Below, one piece after another: positions 1 to 8,185 of a stretch of 46,793 nt of DNA (positions within the stretch are counted from its first letter, which is position 1; every line of letters begins with the position of its first letter). Origin of the DNA: RUG100 sp963542695 (GTDB lineage Bacteria > Bacillota > Clostridia > Peptostreptococcales > Anaerovoracaceae); NCBI GenBank assembly GCA_963542695.1, contig CAUTYX010000012.1, forward strand, positions 1-46,793. Reading direction: 5' to 3'. Under the pieces are notes generated by a model that had not been told where the DNA came from, did no database searches, and saw only the letters and a list, made by a program, of their open reading frames with translations. A program made the position numbers and the translations under genes.

Positions 1-46
1 TACACTTCTAGCTTCGTCGGCAGCGTCAGATGTGTATAAGAGACAG
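1..46 (+). other. Illumina Nextera i5-side adapter (artefact)
   Basis: Bases 14-46 match the 33-base Nextera read-1 transposase adapter as I remember it, ending in the 19-base mosaic end at 28-46. Bases 6-13 (TTCTAGCT) sit where an i5 index would be, preceded by TACAC, the end of the P5 oligo. This is library DNA, not genome. The same block recurs inverted at the other end of the window. Confidence 0.97.
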
Positions 47-884
47 CTTTTGGATTGGTAAATGAAGAAGGGCATTTAACTATAACGGGCAGTCTTTTTG
101 CAGATGGATATCAAGTATATCAATCAAGAGTTTTTTGTACCAGATGGAATGGACTTACCAAGGCAAATGGTCTGATGGATGCCTTAGATGATCAGGAATT
201 TGAAGGAAATATTATATATCTTTTGAAGGCATCTATGGATTTTGTAAAGAGAAATTCTAAAAAAAGTGGAAAAAAGGATCTATGTATAGGGTAGAATATC
301 CGGAATATCCTGAAAGAGCAGTGCAAGAAGCGATTGTCAATGCTTTAATTCATAGGGACTATTCAGTCATCGGAAGTGAAGTACATTTGGATATTTATGA
401 TGATAGGATGGAAATATACTCTCCCGATGGAATGTATGATGGTACTTTTGTTCAAAATATTGATCCATACAATGTTTCATCATCAAGAAGAAATCCTATA
501 ATAGCAGATTTATTTGCACGAATGGATTTGATGGAAAGGCGAGGTTCCGGACTTAGAAAAATTATTGAAGCCTACGAATTTGAAGAAAACTACAAGATAG
601 AATTAAAACCTGAATTTAGATCGACTGAAAGTGCATTTTTTACAATTCTAAAGAACTTAAATTATGAAGGTCAAAATGAAGGTCAAAAATTAAAGCCTAA
701 AGATAGGCAAGAAAGAATAATTCATATAATGGAAGATACAAAAAATATTACTGCACTTGAATTATCAAAGTTACTCTTTGTATCTGTAAGTACAATAGAG
801 AGAGATTTGAAAAAATTGACTGATGAAAATATAATCGAATATGTCGGTGGTGCCATAGATGGTTATTGGATAGTAAAGAAATAA
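47..884 (+). pseudogene. ATP-binding protein with putative DNA-binding domain (AlbA_2/Schlafen-like), 5' partial and frameshifted
   Basis: The frame starting at the adapter junction encodes a stretch with RVFCTRWNGL and DALDDQEFEG, followed in another frame by AIVNALIHRDY, DIYDDRMEIYSPDGM and RRGSGLRKIIEAYE. These are typical of the clostridial COG2865-type proteins: an AlbA_2/Schlafen-like N-terminal domain, an HATPase-like middle and a C-terminal winged helix (here about the last 55 residues, ending in a helix-turn-helix around SVSTIERDLKKL). The reading frame changes between about 255 and 285, in the A-rich stretch around 258-276, so one indel separates the halves. The 5' half is lost at the contig end. 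Such proteins are usually regulators or accessory-region genes of unknown role. The base composition is AT-rich compared with the genes from 1259 onward. Confidence 0.8.
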
Positions 885-995
885 AGAAAAACGGAAAATG
901 ACATAAAAACTAAATCTTACAATTGATGATGTACGTTATCATCTAAACAAATGAAAAAATTGGATTTATTCGAGCTGAAAAAGAATTGAACTACG

Positions 996-1023
996 AAAAA
1001 AGGAACCGTTTGGTTCCTTTTTT
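996..1023 (+). terminator. Intrinsic terminator
   Basis: Twelve-base arms AAAAAAGGAACC and GGTTCCTTTTTT enclose a GTTT loop. The flanking A and T runs make it usable on both strands. It lies about 110 bases after the first gene and well before the next promoter. Confidence 0.85.
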
Positions 1024-1209
1024 CGAGTGTGTGTTATTGAATGTGTGAGACCTTTGAGTGGTCTCGAGAGAGGATGAGATATTTAATAGCTCCTTGCTAT
1101 GGTTGTATGATACATAGGAAACCCTAAATTTTTCTGAAATAACGAAAAAAGATGAATTTTTTTATTTTCCGGATAACCAAGATGGTTGCCCACCGTATTG
1201 ATGACCGTA

Positions 1210-1218
1210 TGGTATAAT
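1210..1218 (+). promoter_or_regulatory. Extended -10 promoter for the 1259 operon
   Basis: TATAAT at 1213-1218 is preceded by TGG, giving an extended -10 element about 40 bases before the start codon at 1259. I see no good -35 hexamer at 17 bp, which is acceptable for an extended -10 promoter. Confidence 0.45.
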
Positions 1219-1258
1219 GGATAATGTGATTTCATAGAAAGGGATTGGTAGCAAATTT

Positions 1259-1798
1259 ATGAATATAACGGTGTATTGTGGCTCCGGTGTAGGCATTTAC
1301 AAAGAATATCAAGAAGCCGCCGTTGCTCTTGGAAAGTGGATTGCAGACAAGGGGTATCGGCTGATATACGGTGGTGGAAATATTGGCCTTATGGGATTGG
1401 TGGCGGATACAGCTCTGGCAGGCGGAAGCCATGTAACCGGAGTTATACCGGAATTTTTACTGGAACATGAACACGGTCACCAAGGAGATTTCCATTTAGA
1501 AATAGTAGAGACAATGGGGCAGCGAAAAGCTCGTATGTTGGAGCTGGGTGATATCTATATTGCTATGCCCGGCGGAGTGGGAACCTTAGAAGAAATTTCC
1601 GAGGCCATTTCCTTAAAACGCTTAGGCAGACAAGATAAACCCTGTGTGTTCTATGACATAAAAGACTATTATCAACCATTACGCCAAGTTTTCCAAAACA
1701 TGGTACATAATGAATTTTTAACGATGGCAGATTTGGATGATATTATTTTTGCAAAAGATATAAACCATTTGGAACAATTACTATACGCAAGGAGATAA
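1259..1798 (+). CDS. LOG family protein (TIGR00730-type nucleoside 5'-monophosphate phosphoribohydrolase)
   Basis: 179 residues, full length for the family. The Rossmann-like fold shows GGGNIGLMG (residues 38-46), the MGQRKARM segment (about 86-93) and the signature PGGVGTLEE (104-112) that forms the nucleotide and catalytic site of LOG proteins. Family members remove the base from nucleoside monophosphates (cytokinin riboside phosphates in plants, AMP-like substrates in bacteria); they were long misannotated as lysine decarboxylases. The true bacterial substrate cannot be read from sequence. The gene starts an apparent operon with the cation transporter: its stop overlaps or abuts the next start. 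Confidence 0.9.
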   Translation: MNITVYCGSGVGIYKEYQEAAVALGKWIADKGYRLIYGGGNIGLMGLVADTALAGGSHVTGVIPEFLLEHEHGHQGDFHLEIVETMGQRKARMLELGDIYIAMPGGVGTLEEISEAISLKRLGRQDKPCVFYDIKDYYQPLRQVFQNMVHNEFLTMADLDDIIFAKDINHLEQLLYARR

Positions 1799-1800
1799 TG

Positions 1801-2949
1801 ATGGAAGAACAAAAAGAGAGCCGAGATTCTTTACAGGAGACAATGGCGTATCGGGATAAAATCATAGTAAGAACCAGTATCATTGGGATTCTTGTGAATG
1901 TCTTACTGTCCTCCTTTAAACTGGCTGTAGGATTGATATCTCATTCCATTGCAGTGATGTTGGATGCAGTAAATAACCTATCGGATGCATTATCCTCTGT
2001 GATTACTATTGTCGGTACCAAACTTGCCAACAAAGCTCCCGATAAAAAACATCCACTGGGATACGGTCGTATAGAGTACCTTAGTGCCTTGATTGTTGCC
2101 GGCATCGTACTCTACGCAGGAATAACCTCCTTGGTTGAGTCTGTTAAAAAAATTATTCATCCCCAGACAGCGGACTATTCTACAGTTGCATTGATAATTA
2201 TTGCTGTTGCAGTCGTTGTCAAACTTATTCTAGGATTGTATGTGAAAAAGCAAGGTGAAAAAGCGGAGTCAGGTGCCTTAAAGGCCTCCGGTGCAGATGC
2301 GCTGTTTGATGCGGTATTATCTCTTTCGGTATTAGCCAGTGCAATTATATTTCTTACTACCGGTTATTCCATCGAAGCCTACGTAGGGGTGGTCATTTCA
2401 GTCGTAATCATCAAGTCCGGTATAGGGATGATGATAGAGACCCTTAATGAAATAGTCGGGCAAAGAGCAGATGCAGAAACCGTAAAATCTATTAAAGCAT
2501 TGCTTACACAAGAACCGCAGGTTAAGGGAGCTTATGATTTAATTTTGAACAACTACGGACCCAACAAGAATTACGGATCTGTACATCTTGAATTGCCGGA
2601 TACTATGACGGTAGAAGAAGTCGATGTGTTGACCCGCCGTGTGCAAAACCTGGTATATAAAGAAACAGGCGTCATACTAACCGGCGTAGGAGTATACTCC
2701 TTTAATACTAAAAATGAGGAAGCGGCAAAATTTCGAAACACCGTTCAGGAAGTGGTTTTGTCAAACCAATGGGCACTGCAACTGCACGGGTTCTATGTAG
2801 ATATAAAAAATAAGGATATACGATTTGATGTTGTCCTAAGCTTTGACATTGAGCAAAAAGAGGCATTGGAAACTTTGTACCGGCAAATGAAGGCTATTTA
2901 TCCGGACTACTCCACTGTCATTACCATCGATGTAGATGCGACGGATTAA
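1801..2949 (+). CDS. Cation diffusion facilitator family transporter
   Basis: About 382 residues with six predicted membrane helices in the first 210 residues and a cytoplasmic C-terminal domain. The transmembrane metal sites are recognisable: NNLSD in helix 2 (an NxxxD site rather than HxxxD) and DALFDAVLS in helix 5 (DxxxD), and the family pattern KKHPLGYGRIEYLSAL follows. It should export a divalent cation against protons; the N/D ligand set fits Mn or Fe better than Zn, but this is inference. ATG codons occur at 1798 and 1801; GGAG at 1791-1794 is only 3 bases from the first and 6 from the second, so I prefer 1801. Translationally coupled to the LOG gene. The C-terminal cytoplasmic part is long and may contain a duplicated ferredoxin-like domain. 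Confidence 0.9.
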   Translation: MEEQKESRDSLQETMAYRDKIIVRTSIIGILVNVLLSSFKLAVGLISHSIAVMLDAVNNLSDALSSVITIVGTKLANKAPDKKHPLGYGRIEYLSALIVAGIVLYAGITSLVESVKKIIHPQTADYSTVALIIIAVAVVVKLILGLYVKKQGEKAESGALKASGADALFDAVLSLSVLASAIIFLTTGYSIEAYVGVVISVVIIKSGIGMMIETLNEIVGQRADAETVKSIKALLTQEPQVKGAYDLILNNYGPNKNYGSVHLELPDTMTVEEVDVLTRRVQNLVYKETGVILTGVGVYSFNTKNEEAAKFRNTVQEVVLSNQWALQLHGFYVDIKNKDIRFDVVLSFDIEQKEALETLYRQMKAIYPDYSTVITIDVDATD

Positions 2950-3000
2950 AAAAACTGCAGATTTTGTGTAACTGCTTTATGGCTTTTTAAGAGGTGAAAA

Positions 3001-3348
3001 ATGAAAAATGAAAAGAAACATTTATATATATTATGGACCAACGGAGACCCTGTCACCAGTGAACATATGGTGATGATGTATGCCACCAATAGCATGCGCA
3101 ACAAATGGTGGGATCAGGTGACCGTGATTATATGGGGACATCCACAGACTCTTGTTGTAGAAAATGAAGCCATCGCCTTAAAGCTGGAAATGGCACAAAG
3201 CGTTGGGGTAGAGTTTTCTGCATGCCTTACATGTGCCTTGAACCTTGGAACAAGAGAAGCTTTGGAAGACAAAGGTATTGAAGTAATCCGATGGGGAGAA
3301 AAGCTTAGTCATTTAATGCAAGAAGGAGAGCATGTATTAAGTATCTAG
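3001..3348 (+). CDS. DsrE-like family protein
   Basis: 115 residues, a single small alpha/beta domain with the pattern of DsrE/F sulfur-relay relatives: an N-terminal strand (LYILWTNGDP), a helix, the strand VTVIIWG and a conserved pair of cysteines in ACLTCALNLG, followed by ALEDKGIEVIRWGE. Known DsrE proteins pass persulfide sulfur between partners, but many stand-alone members have no known job, and no Dsr or Tus genes are near. Start supported by GAGGTG 6-10 bases upstream. It probably belongs with the following flavodoxin-fold reductase (about 50 bases downstream), which would suggest a thiol or redox role; that is inference. Confidence 0.75.
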   Translation: MKNEKKHLYILWTNGDPVTSEHMVMMYATNSMRNKWWDQVTVIIWGHPQTLVVENEAIALKLEMAQSVGVEFSACLTCALNLGTREALEDKGIEVIRWGEKLSHLMQEGEHVLSI

Positions 3349-3399
3349 CCGGTAAGGGGATAAAAATCGGAATTGTCATGGTTGTTGTAGGAGTTACAG

Positions 3400-4005
3400 A
3401 TGAAAATTTTGATGGTAGACACAGGGATACGAGAAGAATCCAGAACCCGGGAATTGGCAGAATTAGTGGCATCCTATTTGCCCGGTGAAAAGGAATATGT
3501 CAAGGTAGCAGAACTGGTCGAATCCGTGGAAAACAGAAAAGGAACTATTTCGTTTCTATCCGGTGAAAAATTGAAAATTCGAGAAGAGGCCAAGGAAGCC
3601 GATGACTGGAGTCATCCTATGTTTGCGCCGGCTCACCAATTTGCACAGGCGGATTACATCGTTATAGCGGCACCCTTTTGGGATATGTCTTTTCCGGCTC
3701 TGTTAAAGATGTACATAGAGACGATTTCTGTTTCCGGCATTACTTTCAAATATTGTCATAAAGGATATCCGGTAGGACGCAGCAAAGCAAAACATCTATT
3801 TTATGTGACTACGGCAGGAGGACCCATTATCGATGATTGTTTTGGGTATGGATATATAAAGTATATGGCGGAGACGTTTTATGGAATTCCAAAGGTTCAC
3901 AAGTTTGCAGCGGAGAATCTGGATATTATCGGTGCGGACGTAAACGCGATTATGGAAGAAGCAAGAAAAAATATCCGCAAGACTATGGAATCTATGGAAT
4001 TGTAA
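3400..4005 (+). CDS. NAD(P)H-dependent oxidoreductase, flavodoxin-like fold (azoreductase/quinone reductase type)
   Basis: 201 residues with the flavodoxin-like layout of the AzoR/NQO family: the N-terminal strand and phosphate loop MVDTGIREESRTREL, the central segment YIVIAAPFWDMSFPALLKMY (PxWxxxxPxxLK, FMN binding) and FYVTTAGGP. It should bind FMN and pass electrons from NAD(P)H to quinones, nitro or azo compounds. A GTAGGAG ribosome site lies 6 bases before ATG. It is the last gene of this + strand run and is followed by a strong hairpin shared with the converging operon. Confidence 0.85.
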   Translation: MKILMVDTGIREESRTRELAELVASYLPGEKEYVKVAELVESVENRKGTISFLSGEKLKIREEAKEADDWSHPMFAPAHQFAQADYIVIAAPFWDMSFPALLKMYIETISVSGITFKYCHKGYPVGRSKAKHLFYVTTAGGPIIDDCFGYGYIKYMAETFYGIPKVHKFAAENLDIIGADVNAIMEEARKNIRKTMESMEL

Positions 4006-4016
4006 TAGAAGACAAA

Positions 4017-4056
4017 GAAGGTGCAACACCGGAAACCCCGGGAAGCACCTTCTTGT
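4017..4056 (+). terminator. Intrinsic terminator between converging genes
   Basis: Arms GAAGGTGC (4017-4024) and GCACCTTC (4045-4052) enclose an inner CCGG/CCGG stem and are followed by TTGTT. It sits 12 bases after the reductase stop and 20 bases before the racemase stop on the other strand, so it may serve both. Confidence 0.7.
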
Positions 4057-4076
4057 TACACTCATGAGAAAAATTT

Positions 4077-4869
4077 TTAGATCCAGCCGCTATAGGGTCT
4101 TTGCATAGCTGCATTATTAAGCCATTTAATGAGAGTGATAAAGTCATATACAGATCTGCCGGTGGCTGCTTGAATATCGGCAGCATACGGTGGCATATCA
4201 CTACATTCCAGCAAAATGGCACCGATGTCCGGATTTTCTTCTACCATCTTTACAGCGCCAGAAACAACTTCTCTTTTTGTTCCGGCATTGTCAAAGTTTC
4301 CTCGGTCTTCCATAATGGCGGAGAAGTTTTCTCCGTGACGCAGGTCGGCAATTACCAGGTCATCTCCATGACCAATGCCTGTACTTTGAAGGATGCCATC
4401 ATTCATGGCAACAGCGTTAGCTGTCAAGATGCCGATTTTTTGCATTGCTCTTAATGGTACTGTGAATCCAAGGTACCTGTACCAAAGAGGAAAGGGCAAC
4501 GGGAATATCTATTTCGTCCTTTAGTTTTTGGTGAAAGTGACCAAAGAACCCATAGGCAGAACAAATGGCGCGACAACCTTCTTTTTCCAGTTGTTTCGCA
4601 GTTGCTAAGATCGATTCAAATACTTCCGGTTTGCCGCTATGTAGAGTAGGTGTATCTAGTCCATCTACTGCTTTCAAGCGAACAGGGAAGTCATATGTCC
4701 AGGCGTTTACAACGTTACCCGGCATCATTGGATACCAAACGTTATCCAGATACATGATTCCAACGCCATAATCGGAGATGTTCTGGCCTTTTCTCATTTC
4801 AACAGGCTGTGTCTCCAGTGGTGCACCGGAGATAAATCCGAAATTTTTTCTAATTTCCATAACAGACAC
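4077..4869 (-). pseudogene. Aspartate/glutamate (hydantoin) racemase family protein, frameshifted
   Basis: Two overlapping minus-strand frames together give one Asp/Glu racemase-like protein of about 255 residues. The upstream part (4869 down to about 4441) has FGFISGAPLETQPVEMRKG and the N-terminal active-site segment AICSAYGFFGHF; the downstream part has KIGILTANA, GAILLECSDMPPYAADI with the second active-site cysteine, and the end SVYDFITLIKWL. The frames switch at the six-base T run 4436-4441 (A6 on the coding strand): with one A fewer the protein reads through as NAKIGILTA. Either an indel error or a true one-base insertion. It is 24 bases downstream of the DapA-family gene in one operon, a pairing that suggests catabolism or racemisation of an amino or keto acid; substrate unknown. 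Confidence 0.8.
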
Positions 4870-4893
4870 CTTTCTATTACAAGGGGAGAGTCT

Positions 4894-5715
4894 TTAGAGA
4901 TCGTATCCAATCTTGATTAGTTCTTCCTTCATGGAAGCCGTCAGCTCTGGAGAAGTCTGTACCAGAGGCTTTCTTACATATCCGCCGGGGATGCCGAGAA
5001 TCTGTATCATGGTTTTTACAGGAGCAGGGTATGGCTCTTTTTCCATCGCCGTATACAGCTTTACATATTCCTTTGGAAGAGCATTCATCAAAATGGCAAA
5101 TCCACCATCTGCACCAATGGCTAATGCCGGTAAAATGGTATGCTCGTAACCTTGGAATACAGTAAAGTCCGGGTTATCTCTGGTCAGAGCAATAACCTGT
5201 GCCGTATGAATCATGTCGGATGTATTTTTCAGTGATACGATGTTTTTGTGTTCAGCCAACTCTGCAATCAATTCCGGAGCCAATTCAACACCGGTTGCCA
5301 GAGGGTTATCATAGATGACAATGCCGACTTTTGCGTTGTCTGCAACTTCCAGGAAGAAGTCCTTCACACCGTCTTCTGTTGTTGGTTGATAGTATGGAGG
5401 CAGTACCAGACCATAGCTGGCACCACAGGAAGCTGTGTAGTTGGCCATTTCGATGGTAGCTGTTGTAGTGCTGGCGCCAACACCGCAGAGAACAGGAACT
5501 CTGCCATCTACAAATTCACAACCTTTTTTAATTACCTCTTTGTGTTCTTCTACTGTCATTGTGTGGTATTCACCGGTGCTGCCGGCAATTAAGATACCGT
5601 CTAAACCGCTGCCAACGACAAAATCGATACATTCTTTAAAAGCATCAAAGTCGATACTTTGGTCTTCTCTAAATGGGGTTACAACGGGAACATACATTCC
5701 TTTTGGACAAGTCAT
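4894..5715 (-). CDS. DapA/N-acetylneuraminate lyase family aldolase
   Basis: About 273 residues forming a TIM-barrel class I aldolase. The family signatures are GSTGEY (residues 45-50), the catalytic tyrosine in IVIYDNPLA (Y135) and the Schiff-base lysine in SLKNTSD (K163). Relatives include 4-hydroxy-tetrahydrodipicolinate synthase, sialate lyase and several sugar-acid or hydroxyproline-pathway aldolases. The operon partner (Asp/Glu racemase-like) and divergent LysR regulator argue for a regulated catabolic role rather than lysine synthesis, so I give no symbol. ATG codons occur at 5721 and 5715; the AAGGAGA site directly abuts the first and is 6 bases from the second, so 5715 is preferred. 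Confidence 0.88.
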   Translation of the reverse strand: MTCPKGMYVPVVTPFREDQSIDFDAFKECIDFVVGSGLDGILIAGSTGEYHTMTVEEHKEVIKKGCEFVDGRVPVLCGVGASTTTATIEMANYTASCGASYGLVLPPYYQPTTEDGVKDFFLEVADNAKVGIVIYDNPLATGVELAPELIAELAEHKNIVSLKNTSDMIHTAQVIALTRDNPDFTVFQGYEHTILPALAIGADGGFAILMNALPKEYVKLYTAMEKEPYPAPVKTMIQILGIPGGYVRKPLVQTSPELTASMKEELIKIGYDL

Positions 5716-5721
5716 ACTCAT

Positions 5722-6032
5722 TCTCCTTTTCAGTTGTTTTTAGCAATACTAATGGAAGTTTCGCTTTCAACTTCCTACTTCTTATGTATAAAATTATACA
5801 AGTATTCTGAATATATTTTAAGAAAATGATTGTTTGATATTGCATTTCATATTAAAATACATGAGTAGAGAGCAATCGGATGATGGTGAAAAAATATGGT
5901 TTTCAGCCGTTAACGATATAGTAGTAAAATAAAATGAAATAATATATATAATAATCTGAAATAATGAAGATTTGGAAAGTATAGAATAAAGAAAAAGAAA
6001 TACGCATCTAGGAAAAAAGAGAAGGGTTTGGC
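5722..6032. other. Divergent regulatory region (311 bp)
   Basis: No gene. It separates the aldolase/racemase operon from its probable LysR regulator and must hold both promoters. It contains a near-perfect inverted repeat at 5785-5800; the part next to the LysR start is very A-rich. Confidence 0.6.
5785..5821 (-). promoter_or_regulatory. Inverted repeat and candidate minus-strand promoter of the aldolase operon
   Basis: TGTATAA (5785-5791) and TTATACA (5794-5800) form a 16-bp palindrome around AA. On the minus strand it contains TATAAT (5793-5798), with a weak TTAAAA -35 at 5816-5821 and a 17-bp spacer. A palindrome over the -10 region upstream of a LysR-linked operon could be the LysR target, though LysR sites more often lie further upstream. 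Confidence 0.35.
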
Positions 6033-6911
6033 ATGAATAAATATCTTGCTTTTATTAAAGTCATTGAGTTGGGAAGCATGACAAAGGCGGCAAAGGAAAT
6101 GGGATTCTCTCAGCCGGGCATCAGTAACATGATAAAGCATTTTGAAAAGGAAGTGGGATTTCCCCTAGTACAACGACAAAACGATGTATTTGTTCCCACA
6201 GAGGATGGGAAAATCGTACTGGACTATTGTTATCAATTTCAACTTTTAGATGAAAACATGCAAGCTGCCATCGGCTCCATTACCGGATTGTTAGGTGGAA
6301 CCATTCATATTGGGGTCTTAAACAGCATGGCTACGTATTTTTTACCGGAGCTTATTGATCGTTTTTCGCGAAGCTACTCCAATATAGAGATGAATCTACG
6401 AGAATTCTCTGTATCCCAAATGAAGGAAAGCTTGTCAAGGAACCAAACGGACATTGGCTTTTCCAATTTTGACGTGCCGGAAGGCTTTGAATTTCATCCT
6501 CTATTTGAAGATGAAATCATGCTTTGCATGAGTAAAGACCATCCCTTGACGCGATATGAGGAAGTTCCCATTAGTGCATTAAACGGCTGCGATTTTCTCA
6601 TGCCGGTAAAAGGTTGGGATGATCTTGTGAAAGCTGTCACAAAAAAGAGAAAATTCAAGCCCAATGTTTGTCACCAAATTGCCAGTGATACGGCCGGCAT
6701 TGCCATGGCGGCTAAGGGATTGGGTGTACATATTATGTCACGATTGCAATTGCGATTTACCGGTGATATTGTTGTCTGTAGGCCTTTTAAAGAACACTGT
6801 TATCGAACCATGGGGGTTTGTATTCGTCCGGAAAAATACCGGTCACCGGCAGTACAGGAATTCTTCCGCGTGGCCTTGGAATTTGGCAAAGAGTTCCGGG
6901 GAAATTTGTAG
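6033..6911 (+). CDS. LysR family transcriptional regulator
   Basis: 292 residues, full length. The N-terminal winged helix-turn-helix is clear (AFIKVIELGSMTKAAKEMGF, then SQPGISNMIKHFEKEVG, residues about 5-45), and is followed by a linker helix and a substrate-binding-type effector domain beginning near GGTIHIGVLNSMA (about residue 90). Divergently transcribed from the aldolase/racemase operon, the classic LysR arrangement, so it probably activates that operon in response to its substrate. Start at ATG 6033 with AGAAGGG upstream. Confidence 0.92.
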   Translation: MNKYLAFIKVIELGSMTKAAKEMGFSQPGISNMIKHFEKEVGFPLVQRQNDVFVPTEDGKIVLDYCYQFQLLDENMQAAIGSITGLLGGTIHIGVLNSMATYFLPELIDRFSRSYSNIEMNLREFSVSQMKESLSRNQTDIGFSNFDVPEGFEFHPLFEDEIMLCMSKDHPLTRYEEVPISALNGCDFLMPVKGWDDLVKAVTKKRKFKPNVCHQIASDTAGIAMAAKGLGVHIMSRLQLRFTGDIVVCRPFKEHCYRTMGVCIRPEKYRSPAVQEFFRVALEFGKEFRGNL

Positions 6912-6935
6912 TGTATTGTAGAAACATTACGGGAA

Positions 6936-6977
6936 GAAAGATAAGAAAACATGTTATAGACTCACATTTTATCTTTC
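6936..6977. repeat. Inverted repeat after the LysR gene
   Basis: GAAAGATAA (6936-6944) and TTATCTTTC (6969-6977) form a perfect 9-bp inverted repeat with a 24-base loop, 25 bases after the LysR stop. There is no T run, so it is a poor intrinsic terminator; it may be an RNA-stabilising stem. The rest of 6912-7171 shows nothing else. Confidence 0.4.
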
Positions 6978-7171
6978 ATCCTTTTGAAATATATGTTCTC
7001 TTACATCTTTTGGATTTTAAATTGTCTGAATAATTTGTATGTGGTATTATTATATTGGTAGAGAGCAAAGCAAAGTTCAAAAAATGCCTTTGATTCTCAT
7101 GATGAATTTTTAGGAATTCGATTAGGAATTAAAGTCTGTTATTTTTTTTTACGAAAGAATGAGGTCAGATT

Positions 7172-8185
7172 ATGTCAGAGCAAATGCGCGCAGGAAAGAT
7201 GAACAACAGTACGAAAAACCGTCTCATCTATCTCTTGCGATACCTGTATGAAACCACTGATAAGGAGCAAACCGCAACTACGTATCAGCTTTTAGAATAC
7301 CTGGAGTCAAAAGATATTCCCACAGATCGAAAAACCCTTCGCGCCGATTTGCGGACGCTAATTGATGCTGGCATGGACATCGTCATTGTTCGTAGTAAAC
7401 CCAATCGCTATTACTGGGCCAAGCGATCTTTAGAACTGTCGGATCTACGTTTATTGGTAGATGCCATTGCCACCAGTCCGTCTATTACCACCAATAAATG
7501 TCGTCAGCTTTCAAAAAACCTAGGCAATCTTATTAGTATTTCGCAGCGGTCTTGTCTTAAAAACAATCTATATTTGGAACCGCAAAAGAAAATTTGTAAC
7601 GACAAAGTTTATGACTATTTGGACAGCATCAATGCTGCCATTTGCTCCGGTCACAAAGTCTGTTTTCAGCAGTTTACCTATGGCCCTGACAAGGAGCAGG
7701 TGCTTTTGGAAGAAGGCGCCAAATGGGTAATCAGTCCCTACTATTTTCATAGTTGTGATGGCATATATTATCTTATTGGATGGTGCGAAAAAGAACATGC
7801 CATGACCAACTATCGAGTAGATCATATGAAAGATGTGGCTGTGCTGCCGGAAGAAGTGGTACAACAACCCGGTGAGTTTGATATGGATGCCTACGTTTCA
7901 CAACATGTGGGCATGCATAGTGGTCAAAAGGCGCATATTGTCATGGAATGCGACAATGAGGTAATGGAACAAGTCATCGATCGGTTTGGCATTGATGTAA
8001 AGACACAAATTGTTACTGACCAAAAATTCTCTATGGAAGCCGATGTGGTTTTGTCTTCGCATTTCTATGCTTGGGTATTCCAGTTTGGTGGGAAAGTTCG
8101 CATCCTATCACCAAAGGATGCGGTGCTGGACATTCGAAACATGGCTTGGGGCATTGTCGGTCGCAAGCTGGAATTTAATGAATAA
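7172..8185 (+). CDS. WYL domain transcriptional regulator
   Basis: 337 residues. An N-terminal winged helix (residues about 10-75, with TYQLLEYLESKDIPTDRKTL and ADLRTLIDAGMDI) precedes a WYL-type ligand domain (about 125-225) with WVISPYYFHSCDGIYYLIGW and TNYRVDHMKDV, and then a C-terminal WCX-like extension. These proteins sense small ligands or nucleic acids and often control stress or defence genes; here no such locus is adjacent. It overlaps the converging MATE gene by 11 bases (8175-8185). Start at ATG 7172 with GAGG upstream. Confidence 0.88.
   Translation: MSEQMRAGKMNNSTKNRLIYLLRYLYETTDKEQTATTYQLLEYLESKDIPTDRKTLRADLRTLIDAGMDIVIVRSKPNRYYWAKRSLELSDLRLLVDAIATSPSITTNKCRQLSKNLGNLISISQRSCLKNNLYLEPQKKICNDKVYDYLDSINAAICSGHKVCFQQFTYGPDKEQVLLEEGAKWVISPYYFHSCDGIYYLIGWCEKEHAMTNYRVDHMKDVAVLPEEVVQQPGEFDMDAYVSQHVGMHSGQKAHIVMECDNEVMEQVIDRFGIDVKTQIVTDQKFSMEADVVLSSHFYAWVFQFGGKVRILSPKDAVLDIRNMAWGIVGRKLEFNE

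Larger units (their letters stand above)
885..1258. other. Intergenic gap (374 bp)
   Basis: No convincing gene. It holds one strong terminator (996-1023), a short inverted repeat ATAGC/GCTAT near 1085-1100 and the promoter of the next gene. A short open stretch before the terminator (about 950-1010) could be a gene remnant but has no start or recognisable match. Confidence 0.6.
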
